NCBI RefSeq assembly: GCF_051401765.1
Contig: NW_027480422.1
Coordinates: 21,966,001 to 22,030,000 of the forward strand
Length of the DNA stretch: 64,000 nt
Direction: 5' to 3'
Source of the DNA: Calliopsis andreniformis
Taxonomy: Eukaryota > Arthropoda > Insecta > Hymenoptera > Andrenidae
In this document: piece by piece, positions 1 to 12,400 of the stretch
How the letters are laid out: every line of letters starts with the position of its first letter
How positions within the stretch are numbered: position 1 is the stretch's first letter
The notes under the pieces: generated by a model
Database searches by the model: none
The model's input: only the letters and a program-made list of their open reading frames with translations
What the model was told of the DNA's origin: nothing
Program-made: the position numbers and the translations under genes

Positions 1-283
1 GTTCCGGGCAACCTAGGCTTCACTCTATGCCGGTGCTCCGCCAGGTCAAATAGTTAGAACCTAAGAAGTCAACGCCAGAAGCATAAAATACAACAAAGAT
101 GCAACAGTTTTTCCATCGTATAACAGGAATAATTGAAACCAGTGTGAAGGTAATGGTCTTTTCTGCGTTCCGGACAACCTAGGCTTCACTACAGGGCGGT
201 GCTCCACCAGATCAAATAGTTAGGGCCTAAGAAGTCAACGCCAGAAGCATAAAATACAATATAAATACAACAGCTTTTCCATC

Positions 284-300
284 GTATATAATGTATATTT
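284..300 (+). other. TATA-rich monomer variant (example)
   Basis: A recurrent monomer subtype reads GTATATAATGTATATTT in place of GTATAACAGGAATAATT and is usually linked upstream to CAATATAAATACAACAGC. It recurs throughout, for example near 947, 2,595, 3,105, 16,550, 20,524, 33,130 and 63,327. It resembles a TATA element, and satellite arrays are known to be transcribed, but nothing else promoter-like is visible. The subtype is mainly useful as a marker of monomer ancestry. Confidence 0.5.
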
Positions 301-332
301 GCAAACAGTGTGAAAGTAACGGTCATTTCTAC

Positions 333-498
333 GTTCCGGGCAACCTAGGCTTCACTCTAGGGCGTTGCTCCACCAGATCGAATAGTTAGGGACTTAGAAT
401 TCGACGCCACAAGCATAAAATACAACATAAGTACAACAGTTTTTCCATCGTATAACAGGAATAGTTGCAACCAGAGTAAAAGTACAGGTCATTTCTAC
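333..498 (+). repeat. representative 166-bp monomer
   Basis: This is one monomer in the phase used throughout, starting at GTTCCGGG. Positions 1-80 carry the CCTAGG palindrome (about 12-17), GGGCGTTGCTCCACCAGATC (about 28-47) and GAAGTCAACGCC-type sequence (about 65-76). Positions 81-135 are AT-rich, with A4 and A5 tracts and a T5 tract. Positions 134-150 carry the conserved GCAACCAGTGTGAAAG. In the consensus I assembled by eye there are about six CpG sites. The most variable parts are about 51-60 (AGTTAGGGC, AGCTAGGGA or AGCTACGGC types), about 90-98, 119-133 and 149-156; these separate monomer types. At 166 bp it is close to one nucleosome plus linker, as in many centromeric satellites. Confidence 0.9.
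413..445 (+). other. phased A/T-tract segment of the monomer (bent-DNA candidate)
   Basis: In the typical monomer the AAAA, AAAAA and TTTTT runs are centred at about 86, 97 and 110, so roughly 10-13 bp apart, near one helical turn. This example lies in the representative monomer. The same arrangement recurs in most monomers across the window, though this copy has ACATAAGT in place of the A5 tract. Runs phased at about 10.5 bp are known to curve DNA and help set nucleosome position. Any function here is inference. Confidence 0.45.
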
Positions 499-3317
499 GT
501 TCCGGGCAACCTAGGCTTCGGTCAAGGGCGTTGCTCCACCAGATCGAATAGCATGGGACTTAGAAGTCAACGCCAGAAGCATAAAATATAATAAAAATAC
601 AACAGTTTTTCAATCGTATAAAATGTATAATTGCAAGCAATGTGAAGGTAATGGTCATTTCTACGTTCCGGGCAACGTCGGCTTCGCTCAAGGGCGTTGC
701 TCCACCAGATCGAATAGCAAGGGACTTAGAAGTCAATGCCCGAAGCATAAAATACAAAATAAATAGAACAGTTTTTCTATTGAATAAAACGAATAATTGC
801 AACCAGTGTGAAAGTTATGGTTATTTCTACGTTCCGGGCATCCTAGGCTTCCCTCTAGGGCGTTGCTCTACCAGGTCGAATAGCTAGGGACTTAGAAGTC
901 AACGCCAGAAGGTTAAAATACAAAATAGATACAACAGTTTTTCCATCGTATATAATGTATATTTGCAACCAGTGTGAAAGACATGGTCATTTCTACGTTC
1001 CGGGCAACCTAGCCTTCACTCTAGGGCGATGCTCCACCAGTTCGAATAGTTAGGGCCTAAGAAGTCTACGCCAGAAGCATAAAACACAATATAAATACAA
1101 CAGTTTTTCCATAGTATAATACGAATAATTGCAATCAGTATGAAAGTCATGATCATTTCTACGTTCCGGGCTACCTCGGCGACACCAGAGGGCGTTGCTC
1201 CACCAGATCCAATAGTTAGGACCTAAGAAGTCAACACCAGAAGCATAAAATACAGAATAGGTACAACAGTTATTCCCTTGTATAACAGGAATAATTGCAA
1301 CCAGTGTGAAAGGTATGGTCATTTCTACGTTCCGGGGAACCTAGGCCTCACTCTAGGGCATTGCTCCACCCCATCGAATAGCTACGGCCTTAGAAGTCGA
1401 CGCCATAACTATAAAATACATTATATATACAATTGTATTTCCATTGTATAAAATGAATAATTGCATACAGTGTGGAAGTAATGGTTATTTCTACGTTCAG
1501 GGCAACCTAGGCAACACGCTAGGGCGTTGCTCCACCAGAACGAATAGCTACGGCCTTAGGAGTCAACGCCAGAGGCATGACATACAATATAAGCACAACA
1601 GTTTTTCCAACGTCTAAAACGAATAATTGCAATCAGCATGAAGGTTATGGTCATTTCTACGATCCGGGCCACCTAGGCTTCACCCTAGGCATTAGTCCAC
1701 CAGAACCAATAGTTAGGGCCTAAGAAGTCAACGCCAGAAGCATAAAGTACAATAAAAATCCAACAGTTTGTCCATCGTATAACAGGAATAATTACAACCA
1801 GTGTGAAAGTAATGGGCATTTCTACGTTCCGTGCAACCTAGGCTTCACAGTAAGGCGTTGTTCCACCATGTCGAATAGTTAGGGCCTTAGAAAACAACTC
1901 CAGACGCATAAAACACAATAAAAGTACACCAGATTTTCCATTATATAAAAAGAATAATTGCAACCAGTGTGAAAGTAATGGTCTTTTCTACGTTTCGGGC
2001 AAGATAGGCTTCACTCAAGGTCGTTGCTCCACCAGATCCAATAGTTTGGGCCTAAGAAGTCAACGACAGAAGCATAAAATACAATAATGATACAACAGCT
2101 TTTCCATCGTATAACAGGTATAATTGCAACCAGAGTGAAGGTGATTGTCATTTCTACGTTCCGGGCAACCTAGGCTTCACCCTAGGGCGTTGCTACACTA
2201 GATCGAATAGTTAGGGCATTAGAAGTCAACGCCAGAAGCATAAAACAAATAAAAATACAGCAGTTATTCCATCGTATAACTCGAATAATTACAACCAGTG
2301 TGAAAGAAATGGGCATTTCCTCGTTCCGTGCAACCTAGACTTCACTCTAGGGCGTTGCTCCACCAGGTCGAATAGTTGGGGACTAAGAATTTAACACAAG
2401 AAGCATAAAATACAAGAAAGATGAAACAGTTTTTCCATCGTATAACAGGAATAATTGCAACTAGTGTGAAGGTAATGGCCTTTTCTACGTTCCGGGCAAC
2501 ATAGGCTTCACTACAGGGCGGTGCTCCGCCAGATCAAATAGTTAGGGCCAAAGAAGTCAACGCCAGAAGCATAAAATACAATATAAATACAACAGTTTTT
2601 CCATCGTATATTATGTATATTTGCAAACAGTGTGAAAGTAACGGTCATTTCTGCGTTCTGGGCAACCTAAGCTTCACTCTAGGGCGTTGCTCCACCAGAT
2701 CGAATAGTTAGGGAGCTAGAATTCGACGCCAGAAGCATAAAATACAACATAAGTACAACAGTTTTTAGATTGTATAACAGGAATAATTGCAACTAGTGTG
2801 AAAGTACAGGACATTTCTACGTTCCGGGCAACCTCGGCTTCGCTCAAGGGCGTTGCTCCACCAGATCGAATATCAAGGGACTTAGAAGTCAATGCCCGAA
2901 GCATAAAATACAAAATAAATAGAACAGTTTTTCTATTGTATAAAACGAATAATTGCAACCAGTGTGAAAGTTATGGTTATTTCTACGTTCCGGGAATCCT
3001 AGGCTTCCCTCTAGGGCGTTGCTCTACCAGATCGAATAGCTAGGGACTTAGAAGTCAACGCCAGAAGGTTAAAATACATAATAGATACAACAGTTTTTCC
3101 ATCGTATATAATGTATATTTGCAAACAGTGTGAAAGTAGAGGTCATTTCTACGTTCCGGCAACCTAGGCTTAACTGTAGGGCGTTTCTCCATCAGATCGC
3201 ATAGTTAGGGACTTAGAATTCATCGCCAGAAGCATAAAATACAATAAAAATGCAACAGTTTTTCCATCGTATGACAGGAATAACTGCAACCACTGTGAAA
3301 GTTCAGGTCATTTCTAC

Positions 3318-6300
3318 GTTCCGGGCAACCTAGGCTTCACTCTATGCCGGTGCTCCGCCAGGTCAAATAGTTAGAACCTAAGAAGTCAACGCCAGAAGCA
3401 TAAAATACAACAAAGATGCAACAGTTTTTCCATCGTATAACAGGAATAATTGAAACCAGTGTGAAGGTAATGGTCTTTTCTGCGTTCCGGACAACCTAGG
3501 CTTCACTACAGGGCGGTGCTCCACCAGATCAAATAGTTAGGGCCTAAGAAGTCAACGCCAGAAGCATAAAATACAATATAAATACAACAGCTTTTCCATC
3601 GTATATAATGTATATTTGCAAACAGTGTGAAAGTAACGGTCATTTCTACGTTCCGGGCAACCTAGGCTTCACTCTAGGGCGTTGCTCCACCAGATCGAAT
3701 AGTTAGGGACTTAGAATTCGACGCCACAAGCATAAAATACAACATAAGTACAACAGTTTTTCCATCGTATAACAGGAATAGTTGCAACCAGAGTAAAAGT
3801 ACAGGTCATTTCTACGTTCCGGGCAACCTAGGCTTCGGTCAAGGGCGTTGCTCCACCAGATCGAATAGCATGGGACTTAGAAGTCAACGCCAGAAGCATA
3901 AAATATAATAAAAATACAACAGTTTTTCAATCGTATAAAATGTATAATTGCAAGCAATGTGAAGGTAATGGTCATTTCTACGTTCCGGGCAACGTCGGCT
4001 TCGCTCAAGGGCGTTGCTCCACCAGATCGAATAGCAAGGGACTTAGAAGTCAATGCCCGAAGCATAAAATACAAAATAAATAGAACAGTTTTTCTATTGA
4101 ATAAAACGAATAATTGCAACCAGTGTGAAAGTTATGGTTATTTCTACGTTCCGGGCATCCTAGGCTTCCCTCTAGGGCGTTGCTCTACCAGGTCGAATAG
4201 CTAGGGACTTAGAAGTCAACGCCAGAAGGTTAAAATACAAAATAGATACAACAGTTTTTCCATCGTATATAATGTATATTTGCAACCAGTGTGAAAGACA
4301 TGGTCATTTCTACGTTCCGGGCAACCTAGCCTTCACTCTAGGGCGATGCTCCACCAGTTCGAATAGTTAGGGCCTAAGAAGTCTACGCCAGAAGCATAAA
4401 ACACAATATAAATACAACAGTTTTTCCATAGTATAATACGAATAATTGCAATCAGTATGAAAGTCATGATCATTTCTACGTTCCGGGCTACCTCGGCGAC
4501 ACCAGAGGGCGTTGCTCCACCAGATCCAATAGTTAGGACCTAAGAAGTCAACACCAGAAGCATAAAATACAGAATAGGTACAACAGTTATTCCCTTGTAT
4601 AACAGGAATAATTGCAACCAGTGTGAAAGGTATGGTCATTTCTACGTTCCGGGGAACCTAGGCCTCACTCTAGGGCATTGCTCCACCCCATCGAATAGCT
4701 ACGGCCTTAGAAGTCGACGCCATAACTATAAAATACATTATATATACAATTGTATTTCCATTGTATAAAATGAATAATTGCATACAGTGTGGAAGTAATG
4801 GTTATTTCTACGTTCAGGGCAACCTAGGCAACACGCTAGGGCGTTGCTCCACCAGAACGAATAGCTACGGCCTTAGGAGTCAACGCCAGAGGCATGACAT
4901 ACAATATAAGCACAACAGTTTTTCCAACGTCTAAAACGAATAATTGCAATCAGCATGAAGGTTATGGTCATTTCTACGATCCGGGCCACCTAGGCTTCAC
5001 CCTAGGCATTAGTCCACCAGAACCAATAGTTAGGGCCTAAGAAGTCAACGCCAGAAGCATAAAGTACAATAAAAATCCAACAGTTTGTCCATCGTATAAC
5101 AGGAATAATTACAACCAGTGTGAAAGTAATGGGCATTTCTACGTTCCGTGCAACCTAGGCTTCACAGTAAGGCGTTGTTCCACCATGTCGAATAGTTAGG
5201 GCCTTAGAAAACAACTCCAGACGCATAAAACACAATAAAAGTACACCAGATTTTCCATTATATAAAAAGAATAATTGCAACCAGTGTGAAAGTAATGGTC
5301 TTTTCTACGTTTCGGGCAAGATAGGCTTCACTCAAGGTCGTTGCTCCACCAGATCCAATAGTTTGGGCCTAAGAAGTCAACGACAGAAGCATAAAATACA
5401 ATAATGATACAACAGCTTTTCCATCGTATAACAGGTATAATTGCAACCAGAGTGAAGGTGATTGTCATTTCTACGTTCCGGGCAACCTAGGCTTCACCCT
5501 AGGGCGTTGCTACACTAGATCGAATAGTTAGGGCATTAGAAGTCAACGCCAGAAGCATAAAACAAATAAAAATACAGCAGTTATTCCATCGTATAACTCG
5601 AATAATTACAACCAGTGTGAAAGAAATGGGCATTTCCTCGTTCCGTGCAACCTAGACTTCACTCTAGGGCGTTGCTCCACCAGGTCGAATAGTTGGGGAC
5701 TAAGAATTTAACACAAGAAGCATAAAATACAAGAAAGATGAAACAGTTTTTCCATCGTATAACAGGAATAATTGCAACTAGTGTGAAGGTAATGGCCTTT
5801 TCTACGTTCCGGGCAACATAGGCTTCACTACAGGGCGGTGCTCCGCCAGATCAAATAGTTAGGGCCAAAGAAGTCAACGCCAGAAGCATAAAATACAATA
5901 TAAATACAACAGTTTTTCCATCGTATATTATGTATATTTGCAAACAGTGTGAAAGTAACGGTCATTTCTGCGTTCTGGGCAACCTAAGCTTCACTCTAGG
6001 GCGTTGCTCCACCAGATCGAATAGTTAGGGAGCTAGAATTCGACGCCAGAAGCATAAAATACAACATAAGTACAACAGTTTTTAGATTGTATAACAGGAA
6101 TAATTGCAACTAGTGTGAAAGTACAGGACATTTCTACGTTCCGGGCAACCTCGGCTTCGCTCAAGGGCGTTGCTCCACCAGATCGAATATCAAGGGACTT
6201 AGAAGTCAATGCCCGAAGCATAAAATACAAAATAAATAGAACAGTTTTTCTATTGTATAAAACGAATAATTGCAACCAGTGTGAAAGTTATGGTTATTTC

Positions 6301-6634
6301 TACGTTCCGGGAATCCTAGGCTTCCCTCTAGGGCGTTGCTCTACCAGATCGAATAGCTAGGGACTTAGAAGTCAACGCCAGAAGGTTAAAATACATAATA
6401 GATACAACAGTTTTTCCATCGTATATAATGTATATTTGCAAACAGTGTGAAAGTAGAGGTCATTTCTACGTTCCGGCAACCTAGGCTTAACTGTAGGGCG
6501 TTTCTCCATCAGATCGCATAGTTAGGGACTTAGAATTCATCGCCAGAAGCATAAAATACAATAAAAATGCAACAGTTTTTCCATCGTATGACAGGAATAA
6601 CTGCAACCACTGTGAAAGTTCAGGTCATTTCTAC
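3318..6634 (+). repeat. HOR-A copy 2 (3,317 bp)
   Basis: This copy repeats 1-3,317 at exactly 3,317 bp. All private markers match in order, including the short monomer with TTCCGGCAACC (about 6,472). I found no base difference in any stretch I compared between the two copies, and the short open frames inside them translate identically. That implies very recent duplication or ongoing conversion. A tandem assembly error in a region this repetitive is the main alternative. Confidence 0.93.
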
Positions 6635-7796
6635 GTTCCGGGCAACCTAGGCTTCACTCTATGCCGGTGCTCCGCCAGGTCAAATAGTTAGAACCTAAGA
6701 AGTCAACGCCAGAAGCATAAAATACAACAAAGATGCAACAGTTTTTCCATCGTATAACAGGAATAATTGAAACCAGTGTGAAGGTAATGGTCTTTTCTGC
6801 GTTCCGGACAACCTAGGCTTCACTACAGGGCGGTGCTCCACCAGATCAAATAGTTAGGGCCTAAGAAGTCAACGCCAGAAGCATAAAATACAATATAAAT
6901 ACAACAGCTTTTCCATCGTATATAATGTATATTTGCAAACAGTGTGAAAGTAACGGTCATTTCTACGTTCCGGGCAACCTAGGCTTCACTCTAGGGCGTT
7001 GCTCCACCAGATCGAATAGTTAGGGACTTAGAATTCGACGCCACAAGCATAAAATACAACATAAGTACAACAGTTTTTCCATCGTATAACAGGAATAGTT
7101 GCAACCAGAGTAAAAGTACAGGTCATTTCTACGTTCCGGGCAACCTAGGCTTCGGTCAAGGGCGTTGCTCCACCAGATCGAATAGCATGGGACTTAGAAG
7201 TCAACGCCAGAAGCATAAAATATAATAAAAATACAACAGTTTTTCAATCGTATAAAATGTATAATTGCAAGCAATGTGAAGGTAATGGTCATTTCTACGT
7301 TCCGGGCAACGTCGGCTTCGCTCAAGGGCGTTGCTCCACCAGATCGAATAGCAAGGGACTTAGAAGTCAATGCCCGAAGCATAAAATACAAAATAAATAG
7401 AACAGTTTTTCTATTGAATAAAACGAATAATTGCAACCAGTGTGAAAGTTATGGTTATTTCTACGTTCCGGGCATCCTAGGCTTCCCTCTAGGGCGTTGC
7501 TCTACCAGGTCGAATAGCTAGGGACTTAGAAGTCAACGCCAGAAGGTTAAAATACAAAATAGATACAACAGTTTTTCCATCGTATATAATGTATATTTGC
7601 AAACAGTGTGAAAGTAGAGGTCATTTCTACGTTCCGGGCAACCTAGGCTTAACTGTAGGTCGTTTCTCCATCAGATCCCATAGTTAGGGACTTAGAATTC
7701 ATCGCCAGAAGCATAAAATACAATAAAAATGCAACAGTTTTTCCATCGTATGACAGGAATAACTGCAACCACTGTGAAAGTTCAGGTCATTTCTAC
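6635..7796 (+). repeat. HOR-A copy 3, 13 monomers deleted (7 monomers, 1,162 bp)
   Basis: This copy follows HOR-A from its start to unit position about 960, then continues as unit position about 3,120. The switch lies within about 7,560-7,605, inside sequence shared by both parents (GTATATAATGTATATTTGCA). The loss is 2,155 bp, that is 13 monomers, and exactly in register. After the junction it differs slightly from copies 1 and 2: the missing G is present at about 7,636, GTAGGTCG replaces GTAGGGCG, and AGATCCCA replaces AGATCGCA. So the tail came from a related but not identical unit. Confidence 0.9.
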
Positions 7797-8530
7797 GTTC
7801 CGGGCAACCTAGGCTTCACTCTAGGCCGGTGCTCCGCCAGGTCAAATAGTTAGAACCTAAGAAGTCAACGCCAGAAGCATAAAATACAACAAAGATGCAA
7901 CAGTTTTTCCATCGTATAACAGGAATAATTGAAACCAGTGTGAAGGTAATGGTCTTTTCTGCGTTCCGGACAACCTAGGCTTCACTACAGGGCGGCGCTC
8001 CACCAGATCAAATAGTTAGGGCCTAAGAAGGCAACGCCAGAAGCATAAAATACAATATAAATTCAACAGCTTTTCCATCGTATATAATGTATATTTGCAA
8101 ACAGTGTGAAAGTAACGGTCATTTCTACGTTCCGGGCAACCTAGGCTTCACTCTAGGGCGTTGCTCCACCAGATCGAATAGTTAGGGACTTAGAATTCGA
8201 CGCCAAAAGCATAAAATACAACATAAGTACAACAGTTTTTAGATTGTATAACAGGAATAATTGCAACCAGTGTGAAAGTACAGGTCATTTCTACGTTCCA
8301 GGCAACCTCGGCTTCGCTCAAGGGCGTTGCTCCACCAGATCGAATAGCAAGGGCCTAAGAAGGCAACGCCAGAAGCATAAAATACAATATAAATTCAACA
8401 GCTTTTCCATCGTATATAATGTATATTTGCAAACAGTGTGAAAGTAACGGTCATTTCTACGTTCCGGGCAGCCTAGGCTTCACTACAGGGCGGTGCTCCA
8501 CCAGATCAAATAGTTAGGGCCTAAGAAGTC
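7797..8530 (+). repeat. HOR-A terminal fragment with 2-monomer local duplication
   Basis: A fourth HOR-A start begins here (CTCTAGGCCGGTGCTCCGCC, one base different from copies 1-3). It follows the unit for about 440 bp and then switches near 8,240 to unit position about 2,760 (TTTTTAGATTGTATAAC). Near 8,350 it returns to an earlier point: the private sequence GGCCTAAGAAGGCAACGCC at about 8,020-8,040 reappears exactly 332 bp (2 monomers) later at about 8,353-8,372. HOR-A identity fades after this, so it is the right edge of the HOR-A domain. Confidence 0.8.
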
Positions 8531-9484
8531 AACGCCAGAAGCATAAAATACAATATAAATACAACAGCTTTCCCATCGTATATAATGTATATTTGCAAAC
8601 AGTGTGAAAATAACGGTCATTTCTACGTTCCGGGCAACCTAGGCTTCACTCTAGGGCGTTGCTCCACCATATCGAATAGTTAGGGCCTTAGAAGTCAACG
8701 CCCGAAGCATAAAATACAAAATAAATGGATCAGTTTTTCCATTGTATAAGACGAATAATTGCAACCAGTGTGAAAGTTATGGTCATTTCTACGTTCCGGG
8801 CAACCTAGGCTTCACTCTAGGGTGTTGGTCCACCAGTTCCAATAGTTAGGGCCTAAGAAGTCAACGACAGAAGCATAAAATACAATAAGGATACAACAGC
8901 TTTTCCATCGTATAACAGGAATAATTGCAACCAGAGTGAAGGTGATTGTCATTTCTACGTTCCGGTCAACCTAGGCTTCACCCTAGGGCGTTGTTCCACG
9001 AGATCGAATAGTCAGGGCCTAAGAAGACAACGCCAGAAGCGTAACATACGATATAAGTACATCAGTTTTTCCATCGTATAATACGAATAGTTACAACCAG
9101 TGTGAAAGTAATGGCCATTTCTACGTTCCGGGCATCCTAGCCTTAACTCTGAGCCATCGCTCCACCAGATCGAATACATAGAGCCTTAGAAGTCAACGCA
9201 ATAAGCATAAAGTACAGTAAATATCCAGCAGTTTGTCCACCGTATAACAGGAATAATTACAACCAGAGTGAAAGTAATGGTCATTTCTACGTCCCGGGCA
9301 ACCTAGGCTTCACCCTAGGGCGTTGCTCCACCAGATCGAATAGTTAGGGCCCTAGAAGTCAACGCCCGAAGCATAAAATACAATAAAAATGCAACACCTT
9401 TTCCATCGTATAACAGTAATGATTGCAACCAGTGTGAAAGTTTTGGTCATTTCTACGTTCCGGGCAACCTAGGCTTCACACTAG
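8531..9484 (+). repeat. divergent monomers between HOR-A and HOR-B
   Basis: About six monomers with no near-identical partner at a constant offset. One monomer at about 9,005-9,190 (AGTCAGGGCCTAAGAAGAC, then CTCTGAGCCATCGCTCC) is related to monomers at about 11,330-11,500 and 14,645-14,815 inside HOR-B, so this stretch is kin to HOR-B but was not amplified with it. There are no genes or unique sequence. Confidence 0.75.
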
Positions 9485-12400
9485 GGCGTTGCTCCACCAG
9501 ATCGAATAGTTAGGGCCTTAGAAGTCAACGCCAGAAGCATAAAATACCATATAAATACATCAGTTTTTCCGTCGTTAAAAGGAATAAATGCAACCAGTGT
9601 GAAGGATATGGTCATTTCTACGTTCCGGACAACATAGGCCTCACTCTAGGGCGTCGGTCCACCAGATACACTAGTTAGGGCCTAAGGAGACAACGTCAGA
9701 AGCATAGAATACAATATAAATACAACAGCTTTTCCATCGTATAACAGGAATAATTGACACCAGTGTGAAAGTGATGGTCATTTCTGCATTCCGGGCAACC
9801 TAGGCTTCACTCTAGGGCGTTGCTCCTCCAGATAGAATAGTTAGGGCCCAGGAAGTCAACGCCAGAAGCATAAAATACAATATATATACAACACTTTTTC
9901 CCTTGTATAACAGGAATAATTGCAACCAGTGTGAAAGGTATGGTCATTTCTACGTTCCGGGCAACCTACGCTTCACTCTAGGGCGTTGCTCCACCACATC
10001 GAATAGCTGCGGCCTTAGAAGTCAACGCCAGAAGCATAAAATACAATATAAATACAACAGTTCTTCAATCGTATAACAGGAATAATTGCAAACAGTGTGA
10101 AAGATATGGTCATTTCTACGTTGCGGGCATCCTAGGCTTCACTCTAGGGCATTGCTCCACCACATCGAATAGCTACGGCCTTAGAAGTCAACGCCAGAAG
10201 CATAAAATGAAATAAAATTACAACAGTTTTTCAATCGTATAACAGGAATAATTGCAACCAGTGTGAAAGTTAATGGTCGTTTCTACGTTCCGGGCAAACT
10301 AGGCTTCACTGTAGGGCGTTGCTCCACCACATCGAATAGCTACGGCCTTGGAAGTCTACGCCTGAAGCATAAAATAAAATAAAAATACAACAGATTCTCC
10401 ATTGTATAAAACGGATAATTGCAACCAGTGTTAAAGTAATGGCCATTTCTACGTTCCGGGCATCCTAGACTTAACTATGAGACATTGCTCCACCAGATCG
10501 AATACATAGGGCCTTAGAATTCAACGGCAGAAGCATAAAATACAATGTAAATGCACCAGTTTTTCCACCGTATTACAGGAATAACTGCAACCAGTGTGAA
10601 AGGACTGGTCATTTCTACGTACCGGGTAACCTAGGCTTCATTCGAGGGCGTTGCCCCACAAGATCGAATAGCTAGGGACTAAGAATTCAACGCCAGACGA
10701 ATAAAATACAATATAAGTACAACAGTATCTCCATCATATAAAATGAATAACTGCAAACAGTGTGAAAGTTATGGTCATTTCTGCGTTCCGGGAACCTAGT
10801 CTTCACTCTAGGGCGTTGCCCCCCAGATCGAATAGTTAGGGCCTAAGAAGTCAACGCCAGAAGCATAAAATACAATATAAATACAACAGTTTATCCATTC
10901 TATGAAATGAATAATTGCAAACAGTGTGGAAGTAATGGTCATTTCTACGTTCCGGGCAACCTAGGCTTCACTCTATGTCGTTGCTCCACCACATAGAATA
11001 GCTACGGCCTTTGAAGTCAACGCCTGGAGCATAAAATACATTAACAATACAACAGTTTTTTCACCGTGTAACAGGAAGAATTGCAACACGAGTGAAGGTA
11101 ATGGTCTTTTCTAGGTTCCGGGTAATCTAGGCTTCACTCTAGGGCGTTGCTCCACCAGATCGAATAGCTAGGGCATCAGAAGTCAACGCCAGAAGCAAAA
11201 GTTAAAATAAAAGTACAACAGTTTTTTCATCGCATAACAGGAATAATTGCAACAAGCGTGAATGTAATGGTCATTTCTACGTTCCGGGCAATCTAGGCTT
11301 CACTCTAGGGCGTTGTTCCACCAGATCGAATAGTCAGGGCCTAAGAAGACAACGCCAGAAGCATAAAATACGATATAAGTACATCAGTTTTTCCATCGTA
11401 TAATACGAATGGTTACAACCAGTGTGAAAGTAATGGCCATTTCTACATTCCGGGCATCCTAGCCTTAACTCTGAGCCATCGCTCCACCAGATCGAATACA
11501 TAGGGCCTTAGAAATCAACGCAAGAAGCATAAAGTACAATAAAAATACAACTGCTTGTCCATCGTATAACAGGAATAATTGCAACCATTGTAAAAGTAAT
11601 GGTCATTTCTACGTTACGGGCAACCTGGGCGTAACTGTACGGCGTTGTGCCACCACATCGAATAGCTACGGCCTTAGTAGTCAACGCCTGAAGCATAAAA
11701 TTAATAAAAACACAACAGTTTTTTCATCGTATAAGAGGAATATTTGCAACCAGTGTGAAAGTTTTGGTCATTTCTACGTTCCGGGAAACCTAGGCTTCAC
11801 CCTAGGGCGTTGGTCCACCAGATCTAATAGTTAGGGCCTTAGAAGTCAACGCCCGAAGCATAAAATACCAAATTAATGCAACAGTTCTTCCATCGTATAA
11901 AACGAATAATTGCATCCAGTGTGAAAGTAATGGTCATTTCTACGTTCCGGGCACCCTAGGCTTCACTCTAGGCCGTTGCTCCACCACATCGTATAGCTAC
12001 GGACTTTGATGTCAACGCCAGAAGCATAAAATACAATAAAAGTACAACAGTTTTTCCATCGTATAACAGGAGTAATTGCAACCAGAGTGAAACTGATGGA
12101 CATTTCTACGTTCCGGGCGACCTAGGCTTCACTCTGGGGTGTTGGACCACCAGATCAAATAGTTAGGGCCTAAGAAGTCAACGCCAGAAGCATAAAATAC
12201 AAAATAAATACAATAGTTTTTCCATCGTCTAAAACGAATAATTGCGCGAGTGAGAAAGGTATGGTCATTTCTACGTTCCGGGCAACCTAGGCTTCACTCT
12301 AGGGCATTGCTCCTCCAGATCGAATAGCTAGGGCCTTAGAAGTCAGCGCCCGAAACATAAAATGCAATAAAAATACAACAGTTTTTCCATCGTATACCAG

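Larger units (their letters stand above)
1..3317 (+). repeat. HOR-A copy 1 (20 monomers, 3,317 bp)
   Basis: This is the first full copy of a 20-monomer higher-order unit; the phase is arbitrary because the array continues past the left edge. Private markers include CTCTATGCCGGTGCTCCGCC near 21, the AGTTAGAACC junction near 52, the altered GGCGACACCAGAGGG monomer near 1,178 and TTTTTAGATTGTATAAC near 2,762. All recur 3,317 bp later. Twenty times 166 is 3,320, so the unit carries a net loss of 3 bp; one visible loss is at about 3,155, where TTCCGGCAACC is one G short. Neighbouring monomers inside the unit differ clearly, so this is a true HOR and not a homogenised monomeric array. Confidence 0.93.

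Noticed and set aside
327..345. CENP-B-box-like sequence at the monomer junction (TTTCTACGTTCCGGG)
   Set aside because: It has a TTC and a CGGG as in the known box, but the spacing is one base short, the G after TTC and the central A are missing, and the block shows no preference for particular monomers in a HOR. I do not call a CENP-B box.
1035..1052. RNA polymerase III B-box-like GTTCGAATAG
   Set aside because: The 3' part does not fit the B-box consensus, there is no A box at a suitable distance, and most monomers read GATCGAATAG. No tRNA or SINE structure is present.
8531..9484. Possible transposon or unique insert between HOR domains
   Set aside because: Every 166 bp still carries the full set of monomer landmarks in the same orientation. 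There are no terminal repeats, target duplications or foreign coding sequence.
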